The notes beneath the pieces are model-generated. The model was not told the DNA's origin and did no database searches. It saw only the letters and a list, made by a program, of their open reading frames with translations. A program made the position numbers and the translations under genes. Positions 35,632 through 42,910 of a DNA stretch of 64,000 nt are shown here, one piece after another. Positions within the stretch are counted from its first letter, which is position 1. Every line of letters starts with the position of its first letter. This DNA is from Bacillus sp. MM2020_4 (lineage in GTDB: Bacteria > Bacillota > Bacilli > Bacillales > Cytobacillaceae), in assembly GCF_011250555.1 (NCBI RefSeq), contig NZ_JAANMZ010000023.1, forward strand, positions 1 to 64,000. Reading direction: 5' to 3'.

Positions 35632-35758
35632 TTTACCCCTCCCCCCTACCTCCCCTAATGTGAAGGACTTGTTTTTTAAATATTTTTAGACGATCAATTC
35701 CCCCTCACCGGTGCCCCGATATGAAAAAAATTAAAACTTTTTGACCCGGGGGGTATAT
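35632..35758. other. possible cos / packaging region
   Basis: Non-coding 127 bp between the small unknown gene and P27. GC islands (ACCGGTGCCCC near 35708 and GACCCGGGGGGT near 35742-35753) stand in AT-rich DNA. In HNH plus P27 phages the cos site is usually near here. The exact cut cannot be read from sequence. Confidence 0.35.
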
Positions 35759-36013
35759 TTAATTTTTTGATTTCGGCATTGGTGGTCTTAGTCGTAATCC
35801 TAGAATTCTATTTTCATAATCAACAATGTCTTTTGCTAAACAACCAGTAAACTGGCAATCAACATGGTCGCTATTAAAAAACTTATCAAGCTTTGATATT
35901 GTAATATTTCTTTTTGTATACTTACTTGCCATGTCTCTTGCTTTTCTGATTTTCTTCAATCGCTTATATCTTCTTTTCCGTTCAGCTTTTATGAGTCTAT
36001 CTAAAGCATTCAT
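35759..36013 (-). CDS. hypothetical basic protein, 84 residues
   Basis: Lys/Arg-rich helical start (RLIKAERKRRYKRLKKIRKA) followed by a Cys-containing segment (DHVDCQFTGCLAKD). ATG at 36013 with AGAGGTGG. Between HNH and terminase; possibly a DNA-binding packaging accessory, but unassigned. Confidence 0.7.
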   Translation of the reverse strand: MNALDRLIKAERKRRYKRLKKIRKARDMASKYTKRNITISKLDKFFNSDHVDCQFTGCLAKDIVDYENRILGLRLRPPMPKSKN

Positions 36014-36015
36014 CA

Positions 36016-36348
36016 CTACCACCTCTCATCATTCCATTTTGGTTGTTTATACTCAAACGACCTGCCATGTTTAATGTTATGGCAGCGAACACATAAGGTT
36101 TCAAGGTTGTCTTTGTCCAGTGCTAACTCCGGATGATCTTCTAGTTCTTTGATGTGGTCCACGACCAGCTTAATCTTCTTTCGTTTAGCACCTTCACTGT
36201 ATTCGTATGAGTCAATGAATACTTTTCCTTGCCGTTTACATTCCTGGCATTCGTAGTTATCACGCTGCTTTATCTCTTCACGTGTTTGTTTCCAGTCTGG
36301 ACTATCATAAAACTTACGCTTTTGCTGGCGCGTCTTGTATTCAGCCAA
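36016..36348 (-). CDS. HNH endonuclease
   Basis: A 110-residue protein with zinc pairs CQEC and CVRC, the catalytic core VVDHIKELEDHPELALD, and NLETLCVRCHNIKHG. HNH proteins next to P27 terminase cut cos during HK97-like packaging. Overlaps a small gene upstream by eight bases. Confidence 0.95.
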   Translation of the reverse strand: MAEYKTRQQKRKFYDSPDWKQTREEIKQRDNYECQECKRQGKVFIDSYEYSEGAKRKKIKLVVDHIKELEDHPELALDKDNLETLCVRCHNIKHGRSFEYKQPKWNDERW

Positions 36349-36439
36349 CTCTCTCTACCTTCTCATAGACAAGCAATCCAATGAATCTAACTCTGGTAAT
36401 CTTTTGACTGCCAATCTTATGAATAGACTTTCTAATCAT
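36341..36439 (-). CDS. small protein, 32 residues
   Basis: ATG with an AAGGGTGATGAGG ribosome site. Product MIRKSIHKIGSQKITRVRFI..., a basic beta-rich peptide overlapping the HNH start, so probably coupled to it. First gene after the terminator/RNA block. Confidence 0.6.
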   Translation of the reverse strand: MIRKSIHKIGSQKITRVRFIGLLVYEKVERVG

Positions 36440-36462
36440 TTCCTCATCACCCTTCTTTCTCC

Positions 36463-36490
36463 AAAATAAAAAGCACTCCAAAGGAATGCT
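36463..36490 (-). terminator. terminator 3 before late genes
   Basis: AGCATTCC and GGAGTGCT stem with TTTTATTTT on the minus strand. It lies between the tRNA-like RNA and the late operon, so late transcription must pass it or start after it. Confidence 0.85.
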
Positions 36491-36497
36491 GTGATAA

Positions 36498-36627
36498 TTG
36501 CGGGTAAGGATTTGCACCTTACATGACAGCCGAGTTTTCTGTCTCACGAGTTTTTTTATGCGTGTTCACTCACGGATCTCCTACACTTTCAGCGCATGAT
36601 ATACGTCTACCTATTCCGTCACCGCAA
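36498..36627 (-). ncRNA. tRNA-like structured RNA
   Basis: About 130 nt bounded by two terminators. The 5' end TTGCGG pairs with the 3' end CCGCAA; next comes GACGGAATAGGTAGACG, which strongly resembles a tRNA-Leu type D-arm, and the 3' part has a T-arm-like hairpin GTAAGG-TGCAAAT-CCTTAC. Acceptor plus T stem is 12 bp as in tRNA. The section between D and T arms is about 85 nt, far too long for an anticodon arm plus variable arm, and no clear anticodon stem is found. No CCA is encoded. It may be a degenerate or inserted tRNA, or a tRNA mimic. Confidence 0.55.
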
Positions 36628-36656
36628 AATAAAAAGCACCCTCGAAAGGATGCTTT
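36626..36656 (-). terminator. terminator 2 before late genes
   Basis: AAAGCATCC and GGGTGCTTT stem followed by TTATTTT on the minus strand, right after the 60-residue small gene and abutting the tRNA-like RNA. Confidence 0.85.
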
Positions 36657-36661
36657 AAAAA

Positions 36662-36844
36662 TTATTTATTAGCTTTTTGTTTTGATTTCCAGTCCATATA
36701 TTTTGTAAATACTTCCGGACCAGTTAAGTCATGTTTCCTACCAATCTCCCACCATCCTTCTTGAAGAAATGGTAAAGCTTTATCAAATGGTAAGTGACCA
36801 AATTTCGCAACTAATTGTTCACACTCTTTTATTAATGGAGTCAT
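36662..36844 (-). CDS. hypothetical protein, 60 residues
   Basis: Product MTPLIKECEQLVAKFGHLPF..., with AAGGAGGTGG eight bases before the ATG. Single gene between terminator 1 and terminator 2, so it is flanked by RNA structures on both sides. Function unknown. Confidence 0.75.
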   Translation of the reverse strand: MTPLIKECEQLVAKFGHLPFDKALPFLQEGWWEIGRKHDLTGPEVFTKYMDWKSKQKANK

Positions 36845-36920
36845 AGTCCCCACCTCCTTCCACCCACAATTATGGGCAAAAGGAACTATATGGACAAATA
36901 CTATCGTTCGTCAAATTCTG

Positions 36921-37040
36921 ACAAAAAGAAAAGACGATACTGCCTTCACAACAGTAACGTCTTCCACAACTAGAATGAATGGCTTCATTACTAGAACCTT
37001 AGGCTTATTTCCGTAAGCCATGGAAACTATTAAAGGTTGT
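36921..37040 (-). ncRNA. folded leader RNA ending in a terminator
   Basis: On the minus strand AACCTT/AAGGTT arms (36996-37001, 37033-37038) enclose GGCTTA/TAAGCC (37002-37007, 37014-37019). Then CTAG-AATG/CATT-CTAG (36970-36994) forms, and last AAGACGTTACTG/CAGTATCGTCTT (36931-36963) with TTTTCTTTTT. Several helices ending with an intrinsic terminator fit a cis-regulatory or antitermination RNA upstream of the 60-residue gene and late region. Confidence 0.6.
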
Positions 37041-37171
37041 CCCTTAATTAATTTCCTATGATATAAATTTACCATGTTGAAATCCTAACAACACGACTTT
37101 TATCCGTAATTTTTTAGGAATAATTTTGGATTTTTTTTGGACTATTTTCATACTTTCATCGGAAGACGACG

Positions 37172-37252
37172 TTATTTCTTTCTGTTGTTCAAATATTCTT
37201 CTGGAGTAACACAAACAACCTTTATCGGTGGCTCTTTAACTTCGGGAATCAT
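37172..37252 (-). CDS. small protein, 26 residues
   Basis: Product begins MIPEVKEPPIKVVCVTPEEY. The ATG has AAAGGAG nine bases upstream, a strong sign of translation. Last gene of the middle operon before the folded leader. Function unknown. Confidence 0.6.
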   Translation of the reverse strand: MIPEVKEPPIKVVCVTPEEYLNNRKK

Positions 37253-37299
37253 TTCTATTCTCCTTTCTTATTACGTCTTTGATTCGAAATGCATCTTAA

Positions 37300-37752
37300 C
37301 TATTTCATGAATACAAGCCAATGTGTCTTGCTTCGCTTGTTTCCGAATAACGGCTTTTGACCAAAACATTTCAATACTTCTTTTAGTGGTACCTGATCCT
37401 CATTCCATTTAAAAATTAGTGTGCCATTTGGCTTTAGAACCCTCATACATTCGTTAAATCCCTGTGCAATATCATCCTGCCAATCTTGGCCAAGCTTTCC
37501 ATATTTCTTGGCCAACCAAGAATCATCACCAGCCTTTAACAAATGAGGAGGATCGAACACGACCAAATAAAAGGAATCCCTTTCAAATGGCATGTTTCTG
37601 AAATCTGCAATCACATTCGGATTTACTTCAAGTTTTCGGCCGTCACATAACGTATCACTTAATTGTCTGTTATCCATGTACAAAGCATCTTCATGTTGCT
37701 TATCGAACCAAAACATTCGGCTGCCGCAACACGCATCTAAAATACGTTCCAT
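37300..37752 (-). CDS. class I SAM-dependent methyltransferase
   Basis: About 150 residues. Motif I is RILDACCGSRMF and the catalytic-type motif IV is VVFDPPHLL, followed by GFNECMRVLKPNGTLIFKW. DPPH resembles the DPPY motif of N6-adenine/N4-cytosine DNA methylases. ATG at 37752 with AAGGAGGG. Phage genes of this sort may modify DNA against restriction; the substrate is not shown. It follows ArpU. Confidence 0.88.
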   Translation of the reverse strand: MERILDACCGSRMFWFDKQHEDALYMDNRQLSDTLCDGRKLEVNPNVIADFRNMPFERDSFYLVVFDPPHLLKAGDDSWLAKKYGKLGQDWQDDIAQGFNECMRVLKPNGTLIFKWNEDQVPLKEVLKCFGQKPLFGNKRSKTHWLVFMK

Positions 37753-37780
37753 TTCCACCCTCCTTACTTCGCTTTCTGAT

Positions 37781-38236
37781 TCAATCTTTAGTAATAGCAA
37801 TATTCAAATTTAAAGCCAATTTATAAAAAGCTTTCCACCTGATTTTTGAATAAGTCTTTTCTGAAACAGCTGGCTGAAACTTATGATAATAAACATGAAA
37901 ATCAGTTAAGTATTCAGATTCACTGGACATGTATCTTTCTTGAATAAGAAACTTCTCCATCTTTGGTAGTCTGTCCACAGCTCTTTCAGTGCGGAAGATA
38001 AAATTATCTCTAAATTTCTGCTGATCAACATTGTAAATAGCAATATTGGAAGTTTGGTCACTGGTTACATTAGTCGGCCCATGAAATCGTTCCTCTGTAC
38101 TTGCTGTAATGGAAGCTTCTCTATCTTCGAATGCTAAATACTTAAACAGCCTGTATTGCTCTAAATGTTGCTCCACTTTATGTTGTGTCGCTTTTCTATC
38201 TATTTCAGGAAGTATAAATACCATTTGTTCTCCCAC
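37781..38236 (-). CDS. ArpU-family late transcription regulator
   Basis: About 151 residues with the ArpU start (FILPEIDRKATQHKVEQHLE) and a C-terminal sigma-like helix region (FLIQERYMSSESEYLTDFHV, KIRWKAFYKLAL). ArpU and related RinA-like proteins sit at the end of the middle operon and activate late genes. GTG at 38236 or TTG at 38239 follows AGGAGGGG. Here it lies about 1.8 kb before the HNH and terminase genes, with the terminator block in between. Confidence 0.9.
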   Translation of the reverse strand: MGEQMVFILPEIDRKATQHKVEQHLEQYRLFKYLAFEDREASITASTEERFHGPTNVTSDQTSNIAIYNVDQQKFRDNFIFRTERAVDRLPKMEKFLIQERYMSSESEYLTDFHVYYHKFQPAVSEKTYSKIRWKAFYKLALNLNIAITKD

Positions 38237-38351
38237 CAAGACCCCTCCTAATGTTAAAATAGATTAACCAAATACTTTTTTAACGGCTAGGAGAAATCCT
38301 GGCTTTTATTTTTTTATTTAAAAATTAATGGAAAATGAATCGAATTGTGTA

Positions 38352-38714
38352 CTAACTTAATGCTTCTTTCGCTACTTCGATAAGGCAATTTGCAACTAAA
38401 TCAGCACTTTCAGAACCTTCACTAACCTTTGACTCATTAGAAATTATATATAATGCTTTTTCATATCGTTCCACTTTATCCTGCAAAGCATATCGTTCTT
38501 CTTCCCAGCCGTTGTTGATTAGCACTATTTTGGCATCTAATCGCTGTTGTAATGATTCCACTTTTTCTGCCTGGTCAATTAGCCAATCTACATCCTCGAT
38601 TACTTCGTCTAAATTAACATGCCCAAGGAAAGTTTCAGCTTTACCAGCAAGACCTTTAATGGCATCAATTAAGTCACACTCTTTTATTGTTTGTAATCGG
38701 TCTCTTTGTTCCAT
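38352..38714 (-). CDS. coiled-coil hypothetical protein, 120 residues
   Basis: Helical protein with a likely coiled coil (VEDVDWLIDQAEKVESLQQRL-type heptads). Ends before a short non-coding gap. Two bases separate it from its upstream neighbour. Function unknown. Confidence 0.75.
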   Translation of the reverse strand: MEQRDRLQTIKECDLIDAIKGLAGKAETFLGHVNLDEVIEDVDWLIDQAEKVESLQQRLDAKIVLINNGWEEERYALQDKVERYEKALYIISNESKVSEGSESADLVANCLIEVAKEALS

Positions 38715-38715
38715 C

Positions 38716-39075
38716 TTATTTCACCCTCTGAAGCTTAGCTCCATCCGATTCTTCATCATTCATGGATAACTGACCATCTGGCACCGATACATTCCCATTT
38801 CCGTCCACAGAATACTCAATACCATCATGATCATCAATACTCATTTGTCCATCTGGAGCATTATCATTTTGCGGACGGCTTTCCATTACTTCTTTAGGAG
38901 TTTGATAAGCGTAAGTTAAATCAATTAAGAAATACTGACCGTATTTGTTATATTTCTCGGTAATCTTATGCATTTGAAGAAAATCATTTTCCCTAGCCGA
39001 TGAAACGATTTCCTCTGCTTCTTCGCGAGTATCTGCGTAATGTTGTTCCTTTTGATTAAGTTGTACTTTTGCCAT
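38716..39075 (-). CDS. hypothetical protein, 119 residues
   Basis: N-terminal alpha/beta domain (YADTREEAEEIVSSARENDF, YFLIDLTYAYQT) and an acidic Asp/Gly-rich tail with two DGQ(M/L)S units. Found by pattern in many Bacillus phage middle operons; function unknown. Confidence 0.75.
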   Translation of the reverse strand: MAKVQLNQKEQHYADTREEAEEIVSSARENDFLQMHKITEKYNKYGQYFLIDLTYAYQTPKEVMESRPQNDNAPDGQMSIDDHDGIEYSVDGNGNVSVPDGQLSMNDEESDGAKLQRVK

Positions 39076-39144
39076 TTTAATTGCTCCTTTATAAATAGAT
39101 TGATTGATATATAGTTTTAAGGAATTCTCAGCCGATTTCAGACG

Positions 39145-39402
39145 TTATACAGTAATCTTTGATGAAATATATTCCTCTATTCGATTTACATCTAAAACCA
39201 ACTCAGATAAAGTTACAGCGGTTGACTGTTTAATTTTCATTCTAGTGAAAGCTTTAAGGGCTTGTTGGATAGTTCCATAGAAACCAAGAATCTTAAATGT
39301 GTCCTTACCTTCCTTATCCTGTTTGCCGGTATATTCTTTAAGGATGAATTGCCTGTCATCCGATTCAAGAAATAGGTTGTCTTCAATTTGTACTCTCATC
39401 AA
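39145..39402 (-). CDS. hypothetical protein, 85 residues
   Basis: Compact alpha/beta protein (NLFLESDDRQFILKEYTGKQ, then a helix with LKAFTRMKIKQS). Resembles small phage proteins of the DUF5405 type, without certainty. Overlaps the dUTPase stop. Confidence 0.7.
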   Translation of the reverse strand: MMRVQIEDNLFLESDDRQFILKEYTGKQDKEGKDTFKILGFYGTIQQALKAFTRMKIKQSTAVTLSELVLDVNRIEEYISSKITV

Positions 39403-39923
39403 TATCCGACCTCCTGTCTTTGATGATTAATTTTGTTCTTTTCAAGATAAGCTTGTTCGATTTGCTCCCAGGTAAAGCCGAGCATTTCACCTAAGCCTAA
39501 GAACGTCCCTAATATCAATGCATAGCGATATTCAAAAACTTCTGACCAAAAATTTGTTACTGATTGATTAAATGCTATAAATTGAACGGTAATATTTTTG
39601 TGGATGATTGGTCCAATGTCCCATTTACTTGTATCAATATTTATTTGTAAACCCAATTCGAGAATAAAGTGAAGTTTGTCCACAAACTCTTCAAGTAATG
39701 GATTATAAAACTCCTTATCCTCTTCCATCATGCATGGAACCCTTACTGCGGACGTATGCGGCAATTGGTTTACGCTCCAAAATTTGAATCCTCTATGCTC
39801 ATTTGCACATTCTCCTGCTTCCACAAGCAATGCTAGAATCAATTTATCAAAGTGATCCGGTTCGTTATAACCGATACGATCACGCAGCACCTTTTGTATT
39901 TGAAATAATTTTTCTAAATTCAT
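39399..39923 (-). CDS. dUTPase-like all-alpha NTP pyrophosphatase
   Basis: About 174 residues of the all-alpha dUTPase/MazG-like family: helix 1 LFQIQKVLRDRI, acidic metal site LALLVEAGECANEHRGFKFW, and EEFVDKLHFILELG. Hydrolyses dUTP to keep uracil out of phage DNA. ATG at 39923 has GGAGGAG; it overlaps the 56-residue gene upstream. Confidence 0.88.
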   Translation of the reverse strand: MNLEKLFQIQKVLRDRIGYNEPDHFDKLILALLVEAGECANEHRGFKFWSVNQLPHTSAVRVPCMMEEDKEFYNPLLEEFVDKLHFILELGLQINIDTSKWDIGPIIHKNITVQFIAFNQSVTNFWSEVFEYRYALILGTFLGLGEMLGFTWEQIEQAYLEKNKINHQRQEVGY

Positions 39924-40090
39924 TTTGCTCTCCTCCCTGCGTATTTCCGTCCACAATTTCTTGTATATCTAACTTCTTCACGTTTCAGAAGTTCCGTAGC
40001 TGCTAGATGTTTTAAGATATTTGGACAATCCTCAAAATGGGTAATTGTTAATAATTGTTGTTTGCTTGCCTTACTAAAATCTAAAACCAT
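39920..40090 (-). CDS. small protein, 56 residues
   Basis: ATG at 40090 with GGAG upstream; stop overlaps the dUTPase start (ATGA). Helical basic product (FSKASKQQLLTITHFEDCPN, ending KYAGRRAK). Function unknown. Confidence 0.65.
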   Translation of the reverse strand: MVLDFSKASKQQLLTITHFEDCPNILKHLAATELLKREEVRYTRNCGRKYAGRRAK

Positions 40091-40284
40091 GTGTTTTCTC
40101 CGTTTTCTGCATCAATCTCACGAAAAGCAGCCTTAACTAACTCGTATTTCAAATCATCATAAGATAAATTTTCAATGCTAGTGCCATTCTGCGAATGTGT
40201 AATGCCTTGTTCTTTTAATTTATCGATTACAAATTGCCGTTTTAATTCTTGTTGTAGCATGACCGTGTTGTATAGGATTCCCAT
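40081..40284 (-). CDS. hypothetical protein, 67 residues
   Basis: Helical protein (VMLQQELKRQFVIDKLKEQG, then NLSYDDLKYELVKAAFRE). Overlaps the start of the next small gene. Commonly seen pattern in Bacillus phage early operons; function unknown. Confidence 0.7.
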   Translation of the reverse strand: MGILYNTVMLQQELKRQFVIDKLKEQGITHSQNGTSIENLSYDDLKYELVKAAFREIDAENGENTWF

Positions 40285-40302
40285 GCCATCACAACCTTTT
40301 TA

Positions 40303-40443
40303 TTATTGGGTACGCTTTGCCAAATACTGCTGCTTTAACTGTTCAATTTGTTCTAGAGTTGGCTTAGGGTTAACGGACTGCATAAACTCAGCAAGTTGCT
40401 TTTTATAATTGTCATTCCCATATGTTACTTTTTTGGTTTTCAT
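40303..40443 (-). CDS. small protein, 46 residues
   Basis: AAGGAG is eight bases before the ATG. Product MKTKKVTYGNDNYKKQLAEF..., mostly helical and basic. Function unknown. Confidence 0.65.
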   Translation of the reverse strand: MKTKKVTYGNDNYKKQLAEFMQSVNPKPTLEQIEQLKQQYLAKRTQ

Positions 40444-40454
40444 ACAAATGCTCC

Positions 40455-40745
40455 TTAATCGTCGAGATCCATGTAATTTGCTTTTTTAACAATTGGCCGT
40501 TTACTTTCCAATTCTTTAATCCGAGCCTTTGCTTCCACAAGCTGACAGGTTAACTCTACAATTCTTTTAACTAAATATTTTTGTAAGTCGGCAGTTTCTT
40601 CTAGGGCCATTAGTTCCCAATTGTAATTTTCATTTTTAGCCTCATCGATCGTGGTTTGGTACTTTTTCAATCCCTTATCATCCTGGGCATCCACAATCTT
40701 TGCAAACTCATCGATAACTATTTGACTGGTAATTGGTCTTTGCAT
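40455..40745 (-). CDS. hypothetical coiled-coil protein, 96 residues
   Basis: Has MALEETADLQKYLVKRIVEL, a helix like that of phage NTP-pyrophosphohydrolase-like proteins, and a C-terminal coiled coil (LVEAKARIKELESK). Not assigned with certainty. Confidence 0.7.
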   Translation of the reverse strand: MQRPITSQIVIDEFAKIVDAQDDKGLKKYQTTIDEAKNENYNWELMALEETADLQKYLVKRIVELTCQLVEAKARIKELESKRPIVKKANYMDLDD

Positions 40746-40789
40746 GGTAACAACTCCTTTTTACGACTGAATATGTTTCGTAATCTGTC

Positions 40790-41098
40790 TTAGATTAGTG
40801 ATCCATCAATTAGCAAAACACCATTAGTTGTTTCCTCAAACTGTTCGATTAAGATTTTGACATTATCATCTAGATGATTTGGTGCATACATAAACTTCAT
40901 AAACGCATATTCTTTAGTTCTTAGGTTTGGATGTGCTTCATCCAAGACTTCTTCTACGGTTTCTCCCCCAATATATTCAACGTAAAATTCAGTTGCTTTC
41001 TTATATGGATTTGTTTTTAAATCATCTTCTTCTACACTCACTGCAATTAGACCGTAATACTCATTTTCATTAAATTCATAGTAAAATTGTTTCATCAT
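40790..41098 (-). CDS. hypothetical protein, 102 residues
   Basis: Acidic alpha/beta protein (FYYEFNENEYYGLIAVSVEE, GGETVEEVLDEAHPNLRTKE). Strong AGGAGG ribosome site. Function unknown. Confidence 0.7.
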   Translation of the reverse strand: MMKQFYYEFNENEYYGLIAVSVEEDDLKTNPYKKATEFYVEYIGGETVEEVLDEAHPNLRTKEYAFMKFMYAPNHLDDNVKILIEQFEETTNGVLLIDGSLI

Positions 41099-41141
41099 TT
41101 CTCCTCCTTCCTATACGACGGTTTTTTGTTCGAAGTGCGAA

Positions 41142-41312
41142 TTACTTTTTGTATAATCCTGAACCTTTACAATGGTTGCATTTAACTTCTGTATCATCAA
41201 TTCTTATTGAAATTCCATTAAGAGTCATTGCCCTTTGCATTGCCTTTAGTTTTCCTGTTCCAAAGCAATACGGGCATAAATTTGATGGAGTAAAATTGAT
41301 TTTAATTTCCAA
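41142..41312 (-). CDS. DnaJ-type zinc-ribbon protein, 56 residues
   Basis: TTG start with GAAGGTG upstream. The first cysteine set is CPYCFGTG and the second CNHCKGSG, the CxxCxGxG pattern of the DnaJ zinc domain. The 30-residue segment between them is beta-rich. Possibly a small chaperone-like or DNA-binding factor. Confidence 0.72.
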   Translation of the reverse strand: MEIKINFTPSNLCPYCFGTGKLKAMQRAMTLNGISIRIDDTEVKCNHCKGSGLYKK

Positions 41313-41345
41313 TTTTTCACCTTCTTTTCTTCGAACTACGACATA

Positions 41346-41546
41346 TTAAAGTCCTATTTCTGACCAATCCACTTCTTGTGGTTTGTATCCATTTTCATTT
41401 GCATTAGATAAATATAAAACTGGTGCAAGGTTATCGTTAATGTGAAAATTTCTTCTTATTACGTCATTTACTGACAATCTAACCTTTTTGGATTTATCTT
41501 CAACCTTTTGCAATTCTTTAATTAATTCTTCAACAGTCCACTCCAT
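41346..41546 (-). CDS. hypothetical protein, 66 residues
   Basis: Helix then beta strands (EWTVEELIKELQKVEDKSKK, VLYLSNANENGY). ATG at 41546 with AAAGGGAG. Similar small phage proteins are known; function unknown. Confidence 0.7.
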   Translation of the reverse strand: MEWTVEELIKELQKVEDKSKKVRLSVNDVIRRNFHINDNLAPVLYLSNANENGYKPQEVDWSEIGL

Positions 41547-41576
41547 TATTTTCACTCCCTTTTGTCGCAATTTAGT

Positions 41577-41819
41577 TCAACTCTGTTCAAACTTACTAGA
41601 TACCAAATATCGAATTTTATTAGCTGTTACCTCACCAATACCCGGCATATCTTCAAGGCCATCTAGGATTTTTACGACACTTTCGATGTCCAATTTTCTT
41701 TGAGCTACGGCACCATCGTTATATCCACGGTCATAGGCTAATTGCTCCAATAATTTGAGATTTACGGCAGGAGAAGGAATGACCCTCTCCTTTTTAAGTT
41801 TCTTTAAGTAATTACTCAT
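41577..41819 (-). CDS. helix-hairpin-helix protein, 80 residues
   Basis: C-terminal (HhH) element LEDMPGIGEVTANKIRYL binds DNA non-specifically. It is the kind of domain that XPF/Mus81 nucleases carry fused behind their ERCC4 nuclease domain; here an ERCC4 gene lies 110 bp upstream. They may work as a split enzyme. Confidence 0.8.
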   Translation of the reverse strand: MSNYLKKLKKERVIPSPAVNLKLLEQLAYDRGYNDGAVAQRKLDIESVVKILDGLEDMPGIGEVTANKIRYLVSSKFEQS

Positions 41820-41931
41820 CGAAATAACCACGTTTCGATAATAAATTTCGGAATGCTCGTGTAAGCCTGTCCTTTTTACGGCCGGAAATCGCTTTTCTCA
41901 GGCGCCTTTTTTGCTTGCGCTTATTAACCAA
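41812..41931 (-). CDS. small very basic protein, 39 residues
   Basis: TTG start directly after the ERCC4 gene; stop overlaps the HhH gene start (ATGAGTAA). Lys/Arg-rich (NKRKQKRRLRKAISGRKKDR). Weak GGGGG ribosome site, so likely coupled to the ERCC4 gene. Confidence 0.5.
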   Translation of the reverse strand: MVNKRKQKRRLRKAISGRKKDRLTRAFRNLLSKRGYFDE

Positions 41932-42471
41932 TTAAAACGCCCCCGATCTCAGATAATACTTGGCCTGATAATAAAAATGGTGATATATCCAATTGCCGGT
42001 ATATTTTTGATCTAAATACACGATTTCGAAATTGTATTTAGCCTTGAAAGTATTCAGCCTGCCGAGTAAAGCTAATGGATTGTACTTGGAACGATATTCA
42101 CCTTTCAGCATTTTTTCATATCCATGGATATCTTCCACAATTAAAGTGAAGGGAATGTCCTTTGAGCGAATCAATTCATTTTCAAATGCCGTTTGAGTAT
42201 CTTTTTGTAAATTGCCGGTAATTTCATCTATATGAGCTTTCCGTTCCACCCGGCTATTTAAAAAGATATCGCGGGCAATTCTCAATTCTTCATTTTTCGG
42301 AATCATGCAGCCATAATCACCAGTGTCTAATTTTTGAAGTTTGATAGGAATATCCTTTTGCCGTAAATATTCAAGGATATGACCATTGACCTGCTCACGA
42401 GTATCAATGACAATCGTGAGCGTTTTTAAAATCTTGTTTAATTCTGTATCGGTGTAATGATAGGAGATCAT
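41932..42471 (-). CDS. ERCC4-domain nuclease
   Basis: A 179-residue XPF/Mus81-type structure-specific nuclease. Catalytic residues are visible: VIDTREQ, then LDTGDYG, then VERKAHIDE (the ERKxxxD motif). No helix-hairpin-helix is fused, but an HhH gene follows. Probably acts on branched recombination or replication intermediates. Overlaps the YopX gene by four bases. Confidence 0.92.
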   Translation of the reverse strand: MISYHYTDTELNKILKTLTIVIDTREQVNGHILEYLRQKDIPIKLQKLDTGDYGCMIPKNEELRIARDIFLNSRVERKAHIDEITGNLQKDTQTAFENELIRSKDIPFTLIVEDIHGYEKMLKGEYRSKYNPLALLGRLNTFKAKYNFEIVYLDQKYTGNWIYHHFYYQAKYYLRSGAF

Positions 42472-42908
42472 TGACCTCCCTCCAGTAATTTAGGATTTTC
42501 GTAAATGTTACCAATGACTCTCATCAAAGATTCATTATCATGATCTCCATTTCCGTCAACACAGGGGAACAATTCAAACCCCTTCCATTCAAAAACTACA
42601 CCGGTTATAGCAACTTTTGCTGTTTCATCCGAAAAGCTAGGGTGAGAAACAACTTCACGAACGACTGTTTTAATCTTGACTACAAACCTTCTGACTTCTC
42701 CATATCCAAAATCAATTTCTGTAATATCGCCATCAAAGATTTTATTGCCATCAATGTCATTTAGGCCTGTGTATTGAATCAATTCAATTTCATCAAAAAG
42801 CCGCCATGCAGATCCTGTATTTATCATTCTTTTTTCAAAATCTATATTGTCCACAGGAATTATTTCTTTAAGATTCTTTTCCCAAGCTCGAAACTTTATT
42901 TCCTTCAT
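42468..42908 (-). CDS. YopX-family protein
   Basis: A 146-residue protein with the YopX signature (IKFRAWEKNLKEIIPVDNID, IELIQYTGLNDIDGNKIFDG, GDITEIDF, VIGNIYENPKLL). Widespread in Firmicutes phages; forms oligomers; function unknown. Confidence 0.93.
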   Translation of the reverse strand: MKEIKFRAWEKNLKEIIPVDNIDFEKRMINTGSAWRLFDEIELIQYTGLNDIDGNKIFDGDITEIDFGYGEVRRFVVKIKTVVREVVSHPSFSDETAKVAITGVVFEWKGFELFPCVDGNGDHDNESLMRVIGNIYENPKLLEGGQ

Positions 42909-42910
42909 CC

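Noticed and set aside
36341-36547. 68-residue ORF starting upstream of the HNH gene
   Set aside because: Its first half runs through the tRNA-like RNA and a terminator; only the last 32 codons have a proper ribosome site.
41149-41349. 66-residue plus-strand ORF
   Set aside because: Antisense to the DnaJ-type zinc-ribbon gene, which has clear paired cysteine motifs and a ribosome site.
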